Source: Microvirga massiliensis
GTDB lineage: Bacteria; Pseudomonadota; Alphaproteobacteria; Rhizobiales; Beijerinckiaceae
Assembly: GCF_001006805.1 (NCBI RefSeq)
Contig: NZ_LN811351.1
Coordinates: 684,757-748,756 of the forward strand
Direction of reading: 5' to 3'
Length of the DNA stretch: 64,000 nucleotides
Below the pieces are notes generated by a model that saw only the letters and a list, made by a program, of their open reading frames with translations, had not been told where the DNA came from and ran no database searches. The translations under genes and the position numbers were made by a program. Of this stretch, positions 45,774-54,057 are shown piece by piece. Each line of letters opens with the position of its first letter. Position 1 is the stretch's first letter.

Positions 45774-46751
45774 ATGATACGAAAACTCTTGGCTGCAGCC
45801 GCAGTCGGAATTGCCGTGTCGACGGCATCGGCAATGGCACAAAGCGTCGAACTTGGCTTCGCACTCCACACCTCGCCGCCAGGACCCGAATTCGCGGCCG
45901 TCGACAAATTCATCGAACTCCTCCAGAAGCGCAGCGACGGAAAAATCAAGGTGAAGACCTTTCCGTCTGCGGTGCTCGGCGGAGAGCGCGACAATATCGA
46001 GCAGCTGACCGTCAATCAGGTCGCGATGACCCTCAACGGTGATCTTCTCCCGAACGTAGCAGCCCCCGAATATGCCGCGACTGTTGTTCCCTTCGTGTTC
46101 CCTGATCCCGAGGCCGTTTACGAGTACTGGGCAAGCCCGATCGGGGAGAAGGCAAAGGACGCGATCCGGAGCAAGGTCGGCATCGAGGTTGTGGCCTTCA
46201 TGCGCCGGGGCGATCGCCATCTGACTTCAAAGAAGCCGATCAATACGCCGGACGACATCAAGGGCGTGAAGCTGCGGGTGCCGGAAATCCCATCCTGGGT
46301 GAAGGCATGGACCGCAGTCGGAGCGCGGCCGACTCCGGTTGCCTGGCCGGAGGTCTTCAGCGGATTGCAGATGGGTGTCGTAGATGCGCAGGAGAACCCC
46401 TGCTTTAACGTCAATCAGGCGAAGCTCTATGAAGTGCAGCAGTACCTGATCTACACCAGCCATGTGCCTGCTGTCTGGCACTGGTCGATCAGCAAGAAAT
46501 TTCTCGACGGATTAACCCCCGAACTGCGGAAGGTCGTCATCGACTCTGCCGTCGAGGCCGCGAAGTTCGGTGACGAGCTGACCAAGGGCGAGATCGACAA
46601 GACCTGCAGCGAGCTGGAGACAAAGCACAAGATGAAGCCGATCAAGCCGGATCGCGCTGCCTTTGTGACGGCGGCACGTCCAGCCATCGACGAACTCGCG
46701 AAGGGTTGGGCTCCTGGTGTCCGCGAGGCCGTCTCGAAATACCTGAACTGA
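45774..46751 (+). CDS. dctP: TRAP transporter periplasmic substrate-binding protein (DctP), second system
   Basis: A 325-residue TRAP receptor with a Sec signal (KLLAAAAVGIAVSTASAMAQ), QKRSDGKIKVKTFPSAVLGGERD and the ligand region GVKLRVPEIPSWVKAWTAVG with its conserved Arg, then GVVDAQENPCFN. CAGGGAG precedes the ATG. It differs clearly from the other DctP in this window (its ligand loop reads PSWVKAW against TALWRRTF), so it probably binds another acid. It is 56 bp after the paralogous pair and 61 bp before dctQ with a strong hairpin between, which should raise its level over the membrane subunits. Confidence 0.92.
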   Translation: MIRKLLAAAAVGIAVSTASAMAQSVELGFALHTSPPGPEFAAVDKFIELLQKRSDGKIKVKTFPSAVLGGERDNIEQLTVNQVAMTLNGDLLPNVAAPEYAATVVPFVFPDPEAVYEYWASPIGEKAKDAIRSKVGIEVVAFMRRGDRHLTSKKPINTPDDIKGVKLRVPEIPSWVKAWTAVGARPTPVAWPEVFSGLQMGVVDAQENPCFNVNQAKLYEVQQYLIYTSHVPAVWHWSISKKFLDGLTPELRKVVIDSAVEAAKFGDELTKGEIDKTCSELETKHKMKPIKPDRAAFVTAARPAIDELAKGWAPGVREAVSKYLN

Positions 46752-46766
46752 TTGCAGTCCGTAGAC

Positions 46767-46791
46767 GAGGGCGCGACCTGCTCGCGCCCTC
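46767..46791 (+). promoter_or_regulatory. Intercistronic hairpin between dctP and dctQ, second TRAP operon
   Basis: GAGGGCGCGA (46767-46776), loop CCTGC, TCGCGCCCTC (46782-46791): a perfect 10-bp, very GC-rich stem 15 bp past the dctP stop, with no T-run. It fits an mRNA-stabilising or partial-termination element that sets the ratio of receptor to permease. Confidence 0.65.
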
Positions 46792-46812
46792 CCGAACCAA
46801 GGATCCGCCTCA

Positions 46813-47310
46813 ATGGTCGTCGCACCGGCACGGCGCGCGCTCTTCCTCGTTTTCGAGACGATCGCCATCACCTCCTTTCTGGTCATGCTGGGATCGTCGG
46901 TTCTGCAGGTGGTGTTGCGATATCTCTCGGATGTCTCACTCATGTGGACCGAGGAGCTCGCACGGCTGATGTGCGTGTTCACCACCTATTTCGGCGGAGT
47001 GGTGGTGCTGATGCTTCGTGAACACATCCGGGTCGATGCAATCGACGCCCTTGTGGGGGCAAGAGGTCGCGCAATCGCTGCTATCGTCTCGGATGTGCTC
47101 GTGACATGGTTTCTGGTGGTATTCGCCGTCGGCTGCTGGCTCATGGCACAGGCAACCTGGCAGACTGAAACGGCAACCATGGCCTGGTTTCGAATGGGAT
47201 ATGTCTATGCGGGTGTCGGAATTGCTGTGCTGGCCATGATTGCGGTCATGGCGTTTGACGCGGCGACCCGGATATCCAATTTCGTGCAGGGCGAGCGATT
47301 GATATCATGA
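46813..47310 (+). CDS. dctQ: TRAP transporter small membrane subunit (DctQ), second system
   Basis: A 165-residue four-helix membrane protein of the DctQ family. It contains SSVLQVVLRYLSDVSLMWTEELARLMCVF in parts, with the signature Trp-Thr-Glu-Glu, and HIRVDAIDAL at the second loop. It partners DctM in sodium-coupled uptake. AAGGA stands before its ATG. Its stop overlaps the dctM start by 4 nt (ATGA), unlike the 9-bp spacing in the first TRAP operon, so QM translation is coupled here. Confidence 0.9.
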   Translation: MVVAPARRALFLVFETIAITSFLVMLGSSVLQVVLRYLSDVSLMWTEELARLMCVFTTYFGGVVVLMLREHIRVDAIDALVGARGRAIAAIVSDVLVTWFLVVFAVGCWLMAQATWQTETATMAWFRMGYVYAGVGIAVLAMIAVMAFDAATRISNFVQGERLIS

Positions 47311-48593
47311 TACTCGCCCTCTTCGTCGGTCTTCTTGTCGCTCTTTTTCTGCTGGGAATTCCGGCAGCCTTCGCGCTCGGGCTCACAACACTGGTCGTGA
47401 CCGTGTTCGAGCGCGGCCTGGACGCGATCCCCTATACGATCATCGCTCAACGGATGATTTATGGTGTGAACAGCTTTCCGCTGCTCGCGATTCCGTTCTT
47501 CATTCTCGCCGGGCGGATCATGAATACAGGAGGAATCACCGATCGAATTTTCGATTTTTCCCATCGCCTGGTAGGACATTGGCGCGGCGGTCTCGGACAG
47601 GTGAACATCGCGGCGTCCATCATCTTCTCGGGAATGTCTGGTTCGGCGGTGGCAGACGCCATGGGGATCGGGCAGATCGAGATTCGTGCGATGCGGCAAT
47701 CAAAGTACCCGGACGATTTCTCGGTCGCGGTCACAGCGGCATCTGCCACCATTGGGCCGGTGATCCCGCCGAGTATCCCGCTCATTATCTACGCGGTCAT
47801 CGCGAATGTCTCCGCGACCGCGCTCCTCATCGCCGGTATTCTGCCGGGCCTGCTCATGGGCGCGCTGATGATGCTCGTCGTAGCAGTTCAGGCGAAGCGC
47901 CTCGCGCTCCCGACCGAGACTTGGTCGGGCTGGGACGCCCTGTTTCAGAGTTTTATCCGCGCTCTCCTGCCGCTTCTTGCTCCAGCGATTATCATCGGAG
48001 GAATGTGGTCCGGCATATTTACCCCGACCGAAGCTGCGGCTGTAGCGGCCCTATACGCGATCGCAATCACGATGCTGGTCTACCGCGAGCTCACTTTTCG
48101 CGACCTCTTCGATATGATCCGGGCGACGATGCGCGATACGGCGATCATCCTGATCATCGTTGCAGCCGCTGCCCTCTATGCATGGTTCCTGGTGTTTGCT
48201 CAAATTCCGCAAGTGCTGGTGGCATGGATCTCGGGCTTGCAGCTCGATCCTGTCACCATTCTCCTCGCTCTCAATCTCTTCCTGCTGATCGTCGGCCTCT
48301 TTATGGAGACTAACGCGGCCATCACGGTCTTCACGCCGATGCTCCTGCCGGTCGCGGTGACAGCTGGTGTAGATCCGGTCCATTTTGGGATCATCATGAT
48401 CCTCAACCTGATGATTGGGCTCTTGACTCCTCCCGTCGGCATGGTGCTGTTCGCGGTTGCGAAGGTGGCTGATCTGCCGCTGAACAAGGTCGTGCGGGCG
48501 ATCGTGCCCTTTTACCTGCCCCTTTTCATTGCGCTGCTGCTCGTCACTTATGTGCCTCAGATTTCCCTGCTCCTGCCTGGGTTGTTCAGATGA
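47307..48593 (+). CDS. dctM: TRAP transporter large membrane subunit (DctM), second system
   Basis: A 428-residue polytopic permease subunit. Marks are IPFFILAGRIMNTGGITDRIFDFSHRLVGHWRGGLGQ (in parts), IFSGMSGSAVADAMGIGQIE, GPVIPPSIPLIIYAV and GLLTPPVGMVLFAVAK. It is the same length as the other DctM in this window (427) and similar in every motif, but it pairs with a different receptor. It ends the dehydrogenase - paralogous pair - dctPQM transcript on the plus strand. Confidence 0.93.
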   Translation: MILALFVGLLVALFLLGIPAAFALGLTTLVVTVFERGLDAIPYTIIAQRMIYGVNSFPLLAIPFFILAGRIMNTGGITDRIFDFSHRLVGHWRGGLGQVNIAASIIFSGMSGSAVADAMGIGQIEIRAMRQSKYPDDFSVAVTAASATIGPVIPPSIPLIIYAVIANVSATALLIAGILPGLLMGALMMLVVAVQAKRLALPTETWSGWDALFQSFIRALLPLLAPAIIIGGMWSGIFTPTEAAAVAALYAIAITMLVYRELTFRDLFDMIRATMRDTAIILIIVAAAALYAWFLVFAQIPQVLVAWISGLQLDPVTILLALNLFLLIVGLFMETNAAITVFTPMLLPVAVTAGVDPVHFGIIMILNLMIGLLTPPVGMVLFAVAKVADLPLNKVVRAIVPFYLPLFIALLLVTYVPQISLLLPGLFR

Positions 48594-48742
48594 CGGCATG
48601 CGCCGACAGGCATCTGAAGCCAATTTGGTTCACGACGCGAGTCGAGTGGGATTGAGGGCGGGCCCGGATTCGGGTGGATCCGCGGTGAAACGGGAGCCCA
48701 CGGGCTCGGACGGAGCAGGGTCCAAGCGGTTGGAGAAACCTC

Positions 48743-49465
48743 ATGCACAAGGAAACCCTGAGCTACGAGGCTGACGGTCTGAGGATGGTCAGCCACCTCT
48801 ATCAGGACGGAAGCGGGTCCGGGCGGGCCGGCGTGCTGGTTTTCCCGGAGGCGTTCGGGCTCGGAGACCACGCCAAGTCGCGCGCGGAGAGGCTCGCCGC
48901 TCTCGGCTATGTTGCCTTGGCCTGCGACCTGCATGGGGAGGGCCGGGTTGTCGGTGAGATAGAGGAAGCGATTGGATTGATCGGACCGCTCCGGTCGGAT
49001 CCATTACGCACACGTGCCCGTGCCCTGGGCGGTCTCAGCGCTTTGCGCGTGCGTCCGGAGGTCGATCCCGCCCGGATCGCAGCGATCGGGTTCTGCTTTG
49101 GCGGAACCATGGCTCTGGAACTGGCACGCAGCGGCGCCGACCTTCGCGGGGTCGTCGGCTTCCACAGCGGACTCACGACTGGTGCGCCCCAGGACGCGAA
49201 GAATATCAAGGGCAAGGTTTTGGTCTGCATCGGTGCAGACGATCCTGGCATACCGCTGGATCAGCGCATCGCCTTCGAGCAGGAGATGCGGGAAGGCGGG
49301 CTCGATTGGCAGATGAACATTTATGGTGGGGTGGTGCACAGCTTCACCAACCCCGAGGCCGACAAGAGGAATCGGCCCGAAATGGCGCGCTACGATGCAA
49401 AGGCCGATGCCCGCTCCTGGGCGGAGATGTGCGCCTTCTTCGACGAGATTTTCGGAGTGCCGTAA
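48743..49465 (+). CDS. Dienelactone hydrolase family protein
   Basis: A 240-residue alpha/beta hydrolase of the dienelactone hydrolase group. The nucleophile is a cysteine in IGFCFGGTMALE (about residue 119), with the acid in GADDPGIP and the His in GGVVHSFTNP near residue 198, the standard Cys-Asp-His triad. It hydrolyses enol-lactones or small esters. No signal peptide. GGAG precedes its ATG, 149 bp beyond dctM, so it may have its own promoter. A role in lactone opening for the neighbouring acid-sugar pathway is possible; carboxymethylenebutenolide hydrolysis is the classical activity. Confidence 0.9.
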   Translation: MHKETLSYEADGLRMVSHLYQDGSGSGRAGVLVFPEAFGLGDHAKSRAERLAALGYVALACDLHGEGRVVGEIEEAIGLIGPLRSDPLRTRARALGGLSALRVRPEVDPARIAAIGFCFGGTMALELARSGADLRGVVGFHSGLTTGAPQDAKNIKGKVLVCIGADDPGIPLDQRIAFEQEMREGGLDWQMNIYGGVVHSFTNPEADKRNRPEMARYDAKADARSWAEMCAFFDEIFGVP

Positions 49466-49533
49466 TTGCTTCGATGGGGAGCGGGTCGGGATTTCACTCG
49501 GCGACTTCGCGCCCGCCACCCGGCGAGCAGGTC

Positions 49534-49806
49534 CTAATCTACCGGCGTCGGCACCTTGTCTAGGTCCGAGCAGGGCGACTGATTCACGCCGCCACAAGCG
49601 TGAGAAGAGCAACAGCTCCCAGGGGAGCTTGGAGCGGAGAGTGCGGCCTCCATGATCGCGCGGATCGACCGCGCGCAGCGCCCGCATTGTGGCGAGCATC
49701 CGAGGCATTCGTAGACCTGTGCCGGAGTGCGGGGGCAGCCGGGGCCGGGCGTCAAGCAGGCTCGCACCGCCCCGTCCGACAGGACGTTGCAGGAACAGAC
49801 AATCAT
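49534..49806 (-). CDS. bfd: Bacterioferritin-associated [2Fe-2S] ferredoxin (Bfd-like)
   Basis: A 90-residue protein. MIVCSCNVLSDGAVRACL opens the BFD-like domain and YECLGCSPQCGRCARSIRAIM closes it; the Cys-x-Cys and Cys-x2-Cys ligands bind a [2Fe-2S] cluster. Bfd reduces the ferric core of bacterioferritin and so releases stored iron when iron is scarce. The domain is usually ~64 residues; here a ~25-residue Cys-rich tail (SCCSSHACGG) follows. No bacterioferritin gene is adjacent. An Irr-like box lies 12-28 bp upstream of the start, which fits iron-controlled expression. Confidence 0.9.
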   Translation of the reverse strand: MIVCSCNVLSDGAVRACLTPGPGCPRTPAQVYECLGCSPQCGRCARSIRAIMEAALSAPSSPGSCCSSHACGGVNQSPCSDLDKVPTPVD

Positions 49807-49817
49807 CGCGGTCGTAG

Positions 49818-49834
49818 TTTGGAATTACTCTAAG
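49818..49834. promoter_or_regulatory. Irr/ICE-like iron-control box upstream of bfd
   Basis: TTTGGAATTACTCTAAG matches the rhizobial iron-control-element palindrome TTTAGAATTATTCTAAA at 14 of 17 positions. It lies 12 bp before the bfd start on the minus strand, over the expected promoter. In Hyphomicrobiales, Irr binds such sites under low iron. Matching is by eye against a remembered consensus. Confidence 0.6.
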
Positions 49835-49997
49835 CTACTGATTTCCAAGTGACTTTGCCTGAAACGGCGCCGTCTGGCCATGCCTCCCGGTCGCACCTCG
49901 CATGCGTCCGGTTGACCCATTCGGGCATGCATCGGGAGGGAGGTGCCTCGGGATCGAGCTGGCCGATGGCCATTTCTGCAGGAGCCGGTGGCCGGGC

Positions 49998-50669
49998 CTA
50001 CTCTCCTCGCGACCACCCGTAGGCCCCGATCAGGGGCACGAAGGCCACCGGCCCGAGGTCGTCACGGGAGACCCGCCCGCCGAAGTCCCGGACATAGCGG
50101 AACAGGCGCTGGTCGCTCCGGGGGCCGACGGGCACGATGAGGCGACCTCCCGGGGCGAGTTGCTCGATCAGAGGGGCAGGGACCTCGGGCGAGCCTGCGG
50201 CCACCACGATGGCGTCGAAGGGGGCAGCTTCTGGCCAGCCCAGCGTGCCGTCCCCGACCCTGACCGTCACATTGCGATAGCCCATGTGGCGGAGCCGGTC
50301 CGCGGCCTCCTCCGCGAGCTCGGCATGGCGCTCGATCGAGAAGACGTGCGCGACGAGCAGGCTCGCCACTGCCGCGGCGTAACCCGATCCCGTGCCGACA
50401 TCCAGCAGACGCTCATGCGGGGCGGGGGCGGCTGCCTGGAGCATCAGGGCGACGATCAGCGGCTGCGATATCGTCTGGCCGGATCCGATGGGGAGCGGCC
50501 GATCCTCGTAGGCGAGAAGCTCGTGGGGCGTGGGCACGAATGCCTCTCGGGGAACGGCAGCCATCGCATCGAGGACGCGCCGATCCGTCACGCCGCGGCC
50601 GGCGAGATCATGCTCGACCATCCGGGCCCGTTCGCGGCCTGTGGGGCGTGTCAGTTCCGGTCCGGCCAT
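49998..50669 (-). CDS. pcm: Protein-L-isoaspartate O-methyltransferase
   Basis: A 223-residue SAM-dependent methyltransferase that repairs isoaspartyl residues in aged proteins. ARMVEHDLAGRGVTD and PREAFVP are family-specific, SGQTISQPLIVALML forms the active-site loop and LLDVGTGSGYAAAVAS is the SAM-binding glycine loop. The C-terminal GRLIVPVGPRSDQRLFRYVR is typical. The ATG at 50669 gives the usual length; a long in-frame upstream extension has no support. It is divergent from the nucleotidyltransferase gene and appears monocistronic. Confidence 0.93.
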   Translation of the reverse strand: MAGPELTRPTGRERARMVEHDLAGRGVTDRRVLDAMAAVPREAFVPTPHELLAYEDRPLPIGSGQTISQPLIVALMLQAAAPAPHERLLDVGTGSGYAAAVASLLVAHVFSIERHAELAEEAADRLRHMGYRNVTVRVGDGTLGWPEAAPFDAIVVAAGSPEVPAPLIEQLAPGGRLIVPVGPRSDQRLFRYVRDFGGRVSRDDLGPVAFVPLIGAYGWSRGE

Positions 50670-50861
50670 GGCCCTGTCCGGTGGCTCGACGGACAGGATA
50701 ACCCCAGAGGCTCGGCGCGGTTGCACGCCAGCCCTGCCGGGTAACCGGGCCGGAGCAGGCCCGGCGCAGCAATCCTCCGCCCGCCGCAAGCGGGACGGAA
50801 CATCCCCCGGAATGCCCAGTTGTCTGTCGCGCGGGTTTCGGGCGCCCTCCGGACAGGAGCC

Positions 50862-51677
50862 ATGACGAGAGAGAATCCAAACGGCCAACCGAAAGCGCCG
50901 ATCGATGTCCCCTCGATGCATGCGAAGGCGGAGCCGACACTCAAGAATCCCGAGGCCGAAGCATTCTATATCGACGCATTGCGCGAGCTGAACGCGATGG
51001 GAATCCCGTTTCTGCTCGCAGGCACGTATGCGCTGTCTGCCTATACGGGGATCACCCGCGAGACGAAGGACCTCGACATTTTCTGCAAGGCCGGTGACTA
51101 CACACGGATTCTCGCCCACTTCCGGTCTCTCGGGCACGCCATCGAAGTTGAGGACGACCGCTGGCTCGGAAAAGTCTTCAAGGGCAAGCACTTCTTCGAC
51201 GTGATCTTCGCCTCGTCGAACGGAACGATGCCGGTCGGCGACGAGTGGTTCGAGCATGCGCGACAGATCGAGGTCTTCGGCATCCCGGTTCGCATCGTGG
51301 GGCCGACCGAACTGGTCTGGTCGAAGTGCTTCATTCAATTGCGCCATCGCTACGACGGCGCCGATATCGCGCACACGATCCTGAAAGCGCACGACCAGAT
51401 CGGTTGGGAGCGTCTGCTCGCCTACATGGAGGTCCACTGGGAGGTGCTGCTCACGCAACTCCTGAACTTCCGCTGGATCTATCCGACGGAGCGCGACAAT
51501 GTCCCGGCCTGGCTGCTCGACGAGCTCCTTGATCGGCTCGCAAAGCAGCGGCAGCTCCCACCACCCCAGATGAAAGTCTGTCGCGGCCGCATGTTCTCGC
51601 GGATCGACTATGAGCCCGACGTGAAGCTGTGGGGCTTCGCGGATGTCGGCGGGGAGGGCGACTGGCGGAACGACTGA
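50862..51677 (+). CDS. Nucleotidyltransferase-fold protein
   Basis: A 271-residue protein with a minimal nucleotidyltransferase domain: GIPFLLAGTYALSAYTGITRETKDLDIFCK (in parts) carries the LAGxxAL strand and the metal-binding Asp-x-Asp (DLDIF). Later TELVWSKCFIQLRHRYDGADI marks the helical C-terminal part. It resembles the AbiEii/DUF6036-type domains that modify RNA or act as antitoxin-toxin enzymes, though no toxin partner is seen. AGGAG precedes ATG 50862. A metallophosphoesterase gene starts 42 bp later, so the two are an operon and may form a nucleic-acid or nucleotide processing pair. Confidence 0.78.
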   Translation: MTRENPNGQPKAPIDVPSMHAKAEPTLKNPEAEAFYIDALRELNAMGIPFLLAGTYALSAYTGITRETKDLDIFCKAGDYTRILAHFRSLGHAIEVEDDRWLGKVFKGKHFFDVIFASSNGTMPVGDEWFEHARQIEVFGIPVRIVGPTELVWSKCFIQLRHRYDGADIAHTILKAHDQIGWERLLAYMEVHWEVLLTQLLNFRWIYPTERDNVPAWLLDELLDRLAKQRQLPPPQMKVCRGRMFSRIDYEPDVKLWGFADVGGEGDWRND

Positions 51678-51718
51678 CGGGAGTGGGCGTTGCTGCCACG
51701 ATTGCCACCGTCAGCGGG

Positions 51719-52447
51719 ATGAGAATGCCTGAGCCCAGCGAAACACTCCGCGTCGCCGCTATCGGAGACCTCCACGTCAAGGAGGACCATACTGCACCGT
51801 ATCGCGAGCTGTTCGGCGAGATCTCGCGCGACGCGGACGTCCTCGTCATCGCGGGTGACTTGACCGATCTCGGCAAACCTCGGGAGGCCGAGGTCCTCGC
51901 CGAGGATCTGCGGGCCTGCTCGATCCCGGTCATCGCCGTGCTGGGCAATCACGATTACGAGTGCGGTTGCGAGCAGGAGGTGACGAATATCCTGCGCCAG
52001 GCCGGCGTCCGAATTCTCGATGGACAGGCCATCGAGATCGACGGCGTCGGCTTTGTCGGCGTGAAGGGTTTTGCGGGCGGGTTCGGACGCCGGATGCTCG
52101 GCTCGTTCGGCGAGCCCGCCATCAAGGCCATGGTGGCGGAAGGCGTCAATGAGGCGATGAAGCTCGAGAACGCTATGCGGCAGGTGCGGGCGAAGCGCGC
52201 CGTTGTCGTTCTCCACTACTCGCCGATCGTCGAGACCATCGAGGGCGAGCCACTCGAGATTTTCCCGTTCCTGGGCTCATCCCGCCTCGCAGAAACGATC
52301 GACCGCTTCAAGGTCTCCGCAGTGGTCCACGGCCATGCACACCGCGGCTGCTATCAGGGGCACACGCTCGGCGGTGCGGCGGTCTACAACGTGGCGCAGC
52401 ACATCGAGAAGCCGACGGGCAAGCCTTATGCGATTCTGGAGATTTGA
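51719..52447 (+). CDS. Metallophosphoesterase partnered with the nucleotidyltransferase
   Basis: A 242-residue binuclear metal phosphoesterase: AIGDLHVKED, VIAGDLTDLG, AVLGNHDYECG, VLHYSP and VHGHAHRG give all metal ligands. It lacks a signal peptide and is thus cytosolic, unlike the YkuE-like enzyme at 19.4 kb. The last ~45 residues (GGAAVYNVAQHIEKPTGKPYAILEI, in parts) close the beta sandwich. Start at ATG 51719 (or 51725). It lies 41 bp after the nucleotidyltransferase. Substrate unknown; cyclic nucleotides or RNA ends are plausible for this context. Confidence 0.85.
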   Translation: MRMPEPSETLRVAAIGDLHVKEDHTAPYRELFGEISRDADVLVIAGDLTDLGKPREAEVLAEDLRACSIPVIAVLGNHDYECGCEQEVTNILRQAGVRILDGQAIEIDGVGFVGVKGFAGGFGRRMLGSFGEPAIKAMVAEGVNEAMKLENAMRQVRAKRAVVVLHYSPIVETIEGEPLEIFPFLGSSRLAETIDRFKVSAVVHGHAHRGCYQGHTLGGAAVYNVAQHIEKPTGKPYAILEI

Positions 52448-52602
52448 CAGGGTGCATCATCGGATGGTGGCGCTAACGCAGCAAGTACAGCGCAGCTCCT
52501 GAAACCACGTCCTGTCATGAGTCATGCGAGAGGACCGGAACCTCCCGCAACGGCCAGCCGTTGCAAGGAATCCCGTCTTCCTCGCCACGTCGGAGGTCCA
52601 GC

Positions 52603-53943
52603 ATGGAAAACGCGATGTTCAGAACGCGTGATCCCCTCTGCGAGGACGTGGTCGCCACCATTCGCACCCATGCGGAGCCGCTGCCGCCGCTCGACGACGC
52701 GGAGGCGTTCGGGCGCCTTTTCGACCGCTTCGCCGATGCAAAGGTCGTCCTGCTCGGGGAGGCGACGCACGGAACCTCGGAATTCTACCGAGCCCGCAGC
52801 GCGATCACGCGCCGGCTCATCGAGCGGCACGGATTCCGGATCGTCGCCGTCGAGGCCGATTGGCCGGATGCTGCGCGCATCGATACCTATATTCGCGGTC
52901 GGCCCGCCCGCGACCACGCAGAGCCGGCCTTCACGCGCTTTCCGACCTGGATGTGGCGAAACCAGGAGGTTGTGGAACTCCTCGAATGGCTGCGCGCCTA
53001 CAATGAGGGGCAGGCCACGCGGCACCAGGCCGAGTTCCGCGGGCTCGACATCTACAGCCTTCACGCGTCGATCCGGGAGGTCCTGGGCTATCTGGACCGG
53101 GTCGACCCCGCGACCGCGTCCGACGCTCGCGGACGCTACGGATGCCTCAGCCCCTGGCAGTCGGACCCGGCGCGCTACGGGCGGGCCGTGCTTTCCGGAC
53201 AGAAGCGGCCCTGCGACCAGGCACTGCTCACCCAGTTGCAGGAACTCCTCGCCAAGCGCATCGAATACAGCCGCGCGGAGGCGGATGGGGAAAGCTACTT
53301 CGATGCCGTTCAGAACGCGCGGATCGTGAACGCCGCCGAGCATTATTATCGGATCATGTATGAGGGCTCGACGGAGTCCTGGAACCTCCGGGACCGGCAT
53401 ATGTTCGACACCCTCCGGCACGTTCTGGACCATCGCGGTGACGATGCGAAGGCCGTCGTCTGGGCGCACAACTCGCATATCGGCAACGCCTCGGTGACCG
53501 CCATGGGATGGCAGGGAGAGTTCAATATCGGCGAGCTCTGCCGCGTCGCCTTTCAGGAGGATGCGGTGCTCATCGGCTTCGGGACCGATCGGGGCACCGT
53601 GGCGGCAGCGAGCGACTGGGGCGAGCCCATGGAGGTGAAGACCGTGCGTCCCTCACGCCCGGATAGCCATGAACGGGTGTTCCTGGACGCAGGCGTCCCA
53701 TGTGCCCTGCTGGACTGGCGCGAGGGGCCCGACGACTTGCGCGAGGCCCTGTTCCCGCGCCGTCTCGAACGGGCCATCGGGGTCGTCTATCGCCCGGAGA
53801 CCGAGTTCTACAGCCACTATTTCGAGGCGGTGCTCGCCGAGCAGTTCGACGCCCTGGTGTGGTTCGAGGAAACCCGGGCGGTCACGCCGATCGATGCCGG
53901 CGCTGCATCGGCTCTCCCCGTCGGACATCCATTCCGGAGGTGA
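52603..53943 (+). CDS. Erythromycin-esterase family protein
   Basis: A 446-residue protein of the EreA/EreB-like family. It has VVLLGEATHGTSEFYRARSAI (Glu and His of the catalytic motif), VAVEADWPDAARID, FPTWMWRNQEVVELLEWL and AHNSHIGN. Family members hydrolyse macrolide lactones, but many bacterial homologues act on other, unknown esters. GGAGG stands before ATG 52603. A terminator hairpin follows at 53948. Drug resistance cannot be claimed from the sequence alone; such genes are chromosomal and common in soil Rhizobiales. Confidence 0.9.
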   Translation: MENAMFRTRDPLCEDVVATIRTHAEPLPPLDDAEAFGRLFDRFADAKVVLLGEATHGTSEFYRARSAITRRLIERHGFRIVAVEADWPDAARIDTYIRGRPARDHAEPAFTRFPTWMWRNQEVVELLEWLRAYNEGQATRHQAEFRGLDIYSLHASIREVLGYLDRVDPATASDARGRYGCLSPWQSDPARYGRAVLSGQKRPCDQALLTQLQELLAKRIEYSRAEADGESYFDAVQNARIVNAAEHYYRIMYEGSTESWNLRDRHMFDTLRHVLDHRGDDAKAVVWAHNSHIGNASVTAMGWQGEFNIGELCRVAFQEDAVLIGFGTDRGTVAAASDWGEPMEVKTVRPSRPDSHERVFLDAGVPCALLDWREGPDDLREALFPRRLERAIGVVYRPETEFYSHYFEAVLAEQFDALVWFEETRAVTPIDAGAASALPVGHPFRR

Positions 53944-53947
53944 GGAT

Positions 53948-53974
53948 GGCCCGGGCGCGGCCGGGCCCCTTTGT
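53948..53974 (+). terminator. Hairpin terminator after the erythromycin-esterase-like gene
   Basis: GGCCCGG (53948-53954) pairs with CCGGGCC (53961-53967) around loop GCGCGG, followed by CCTTTGT. Five bp past the stop codon; a short but typical GC-rich terminator. Confidence 0.6.
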
Positions 53975-54057
53975 CGCTCCGCCTTGCCGCTCGGCGGGCG
54001 CCCTGTTAACTGACCGCCATCCATCCATCGCGGTCACGTTTGGCAGGGCTTTCACCG

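Noticed and set aside
52603..53943. Acquired macrolide-resistance gene.
   Set aside because: The family match is to the broad erythromycin-esterase superfamily; no integron, transposon or other resistance gene is near, so resistance is not supported.
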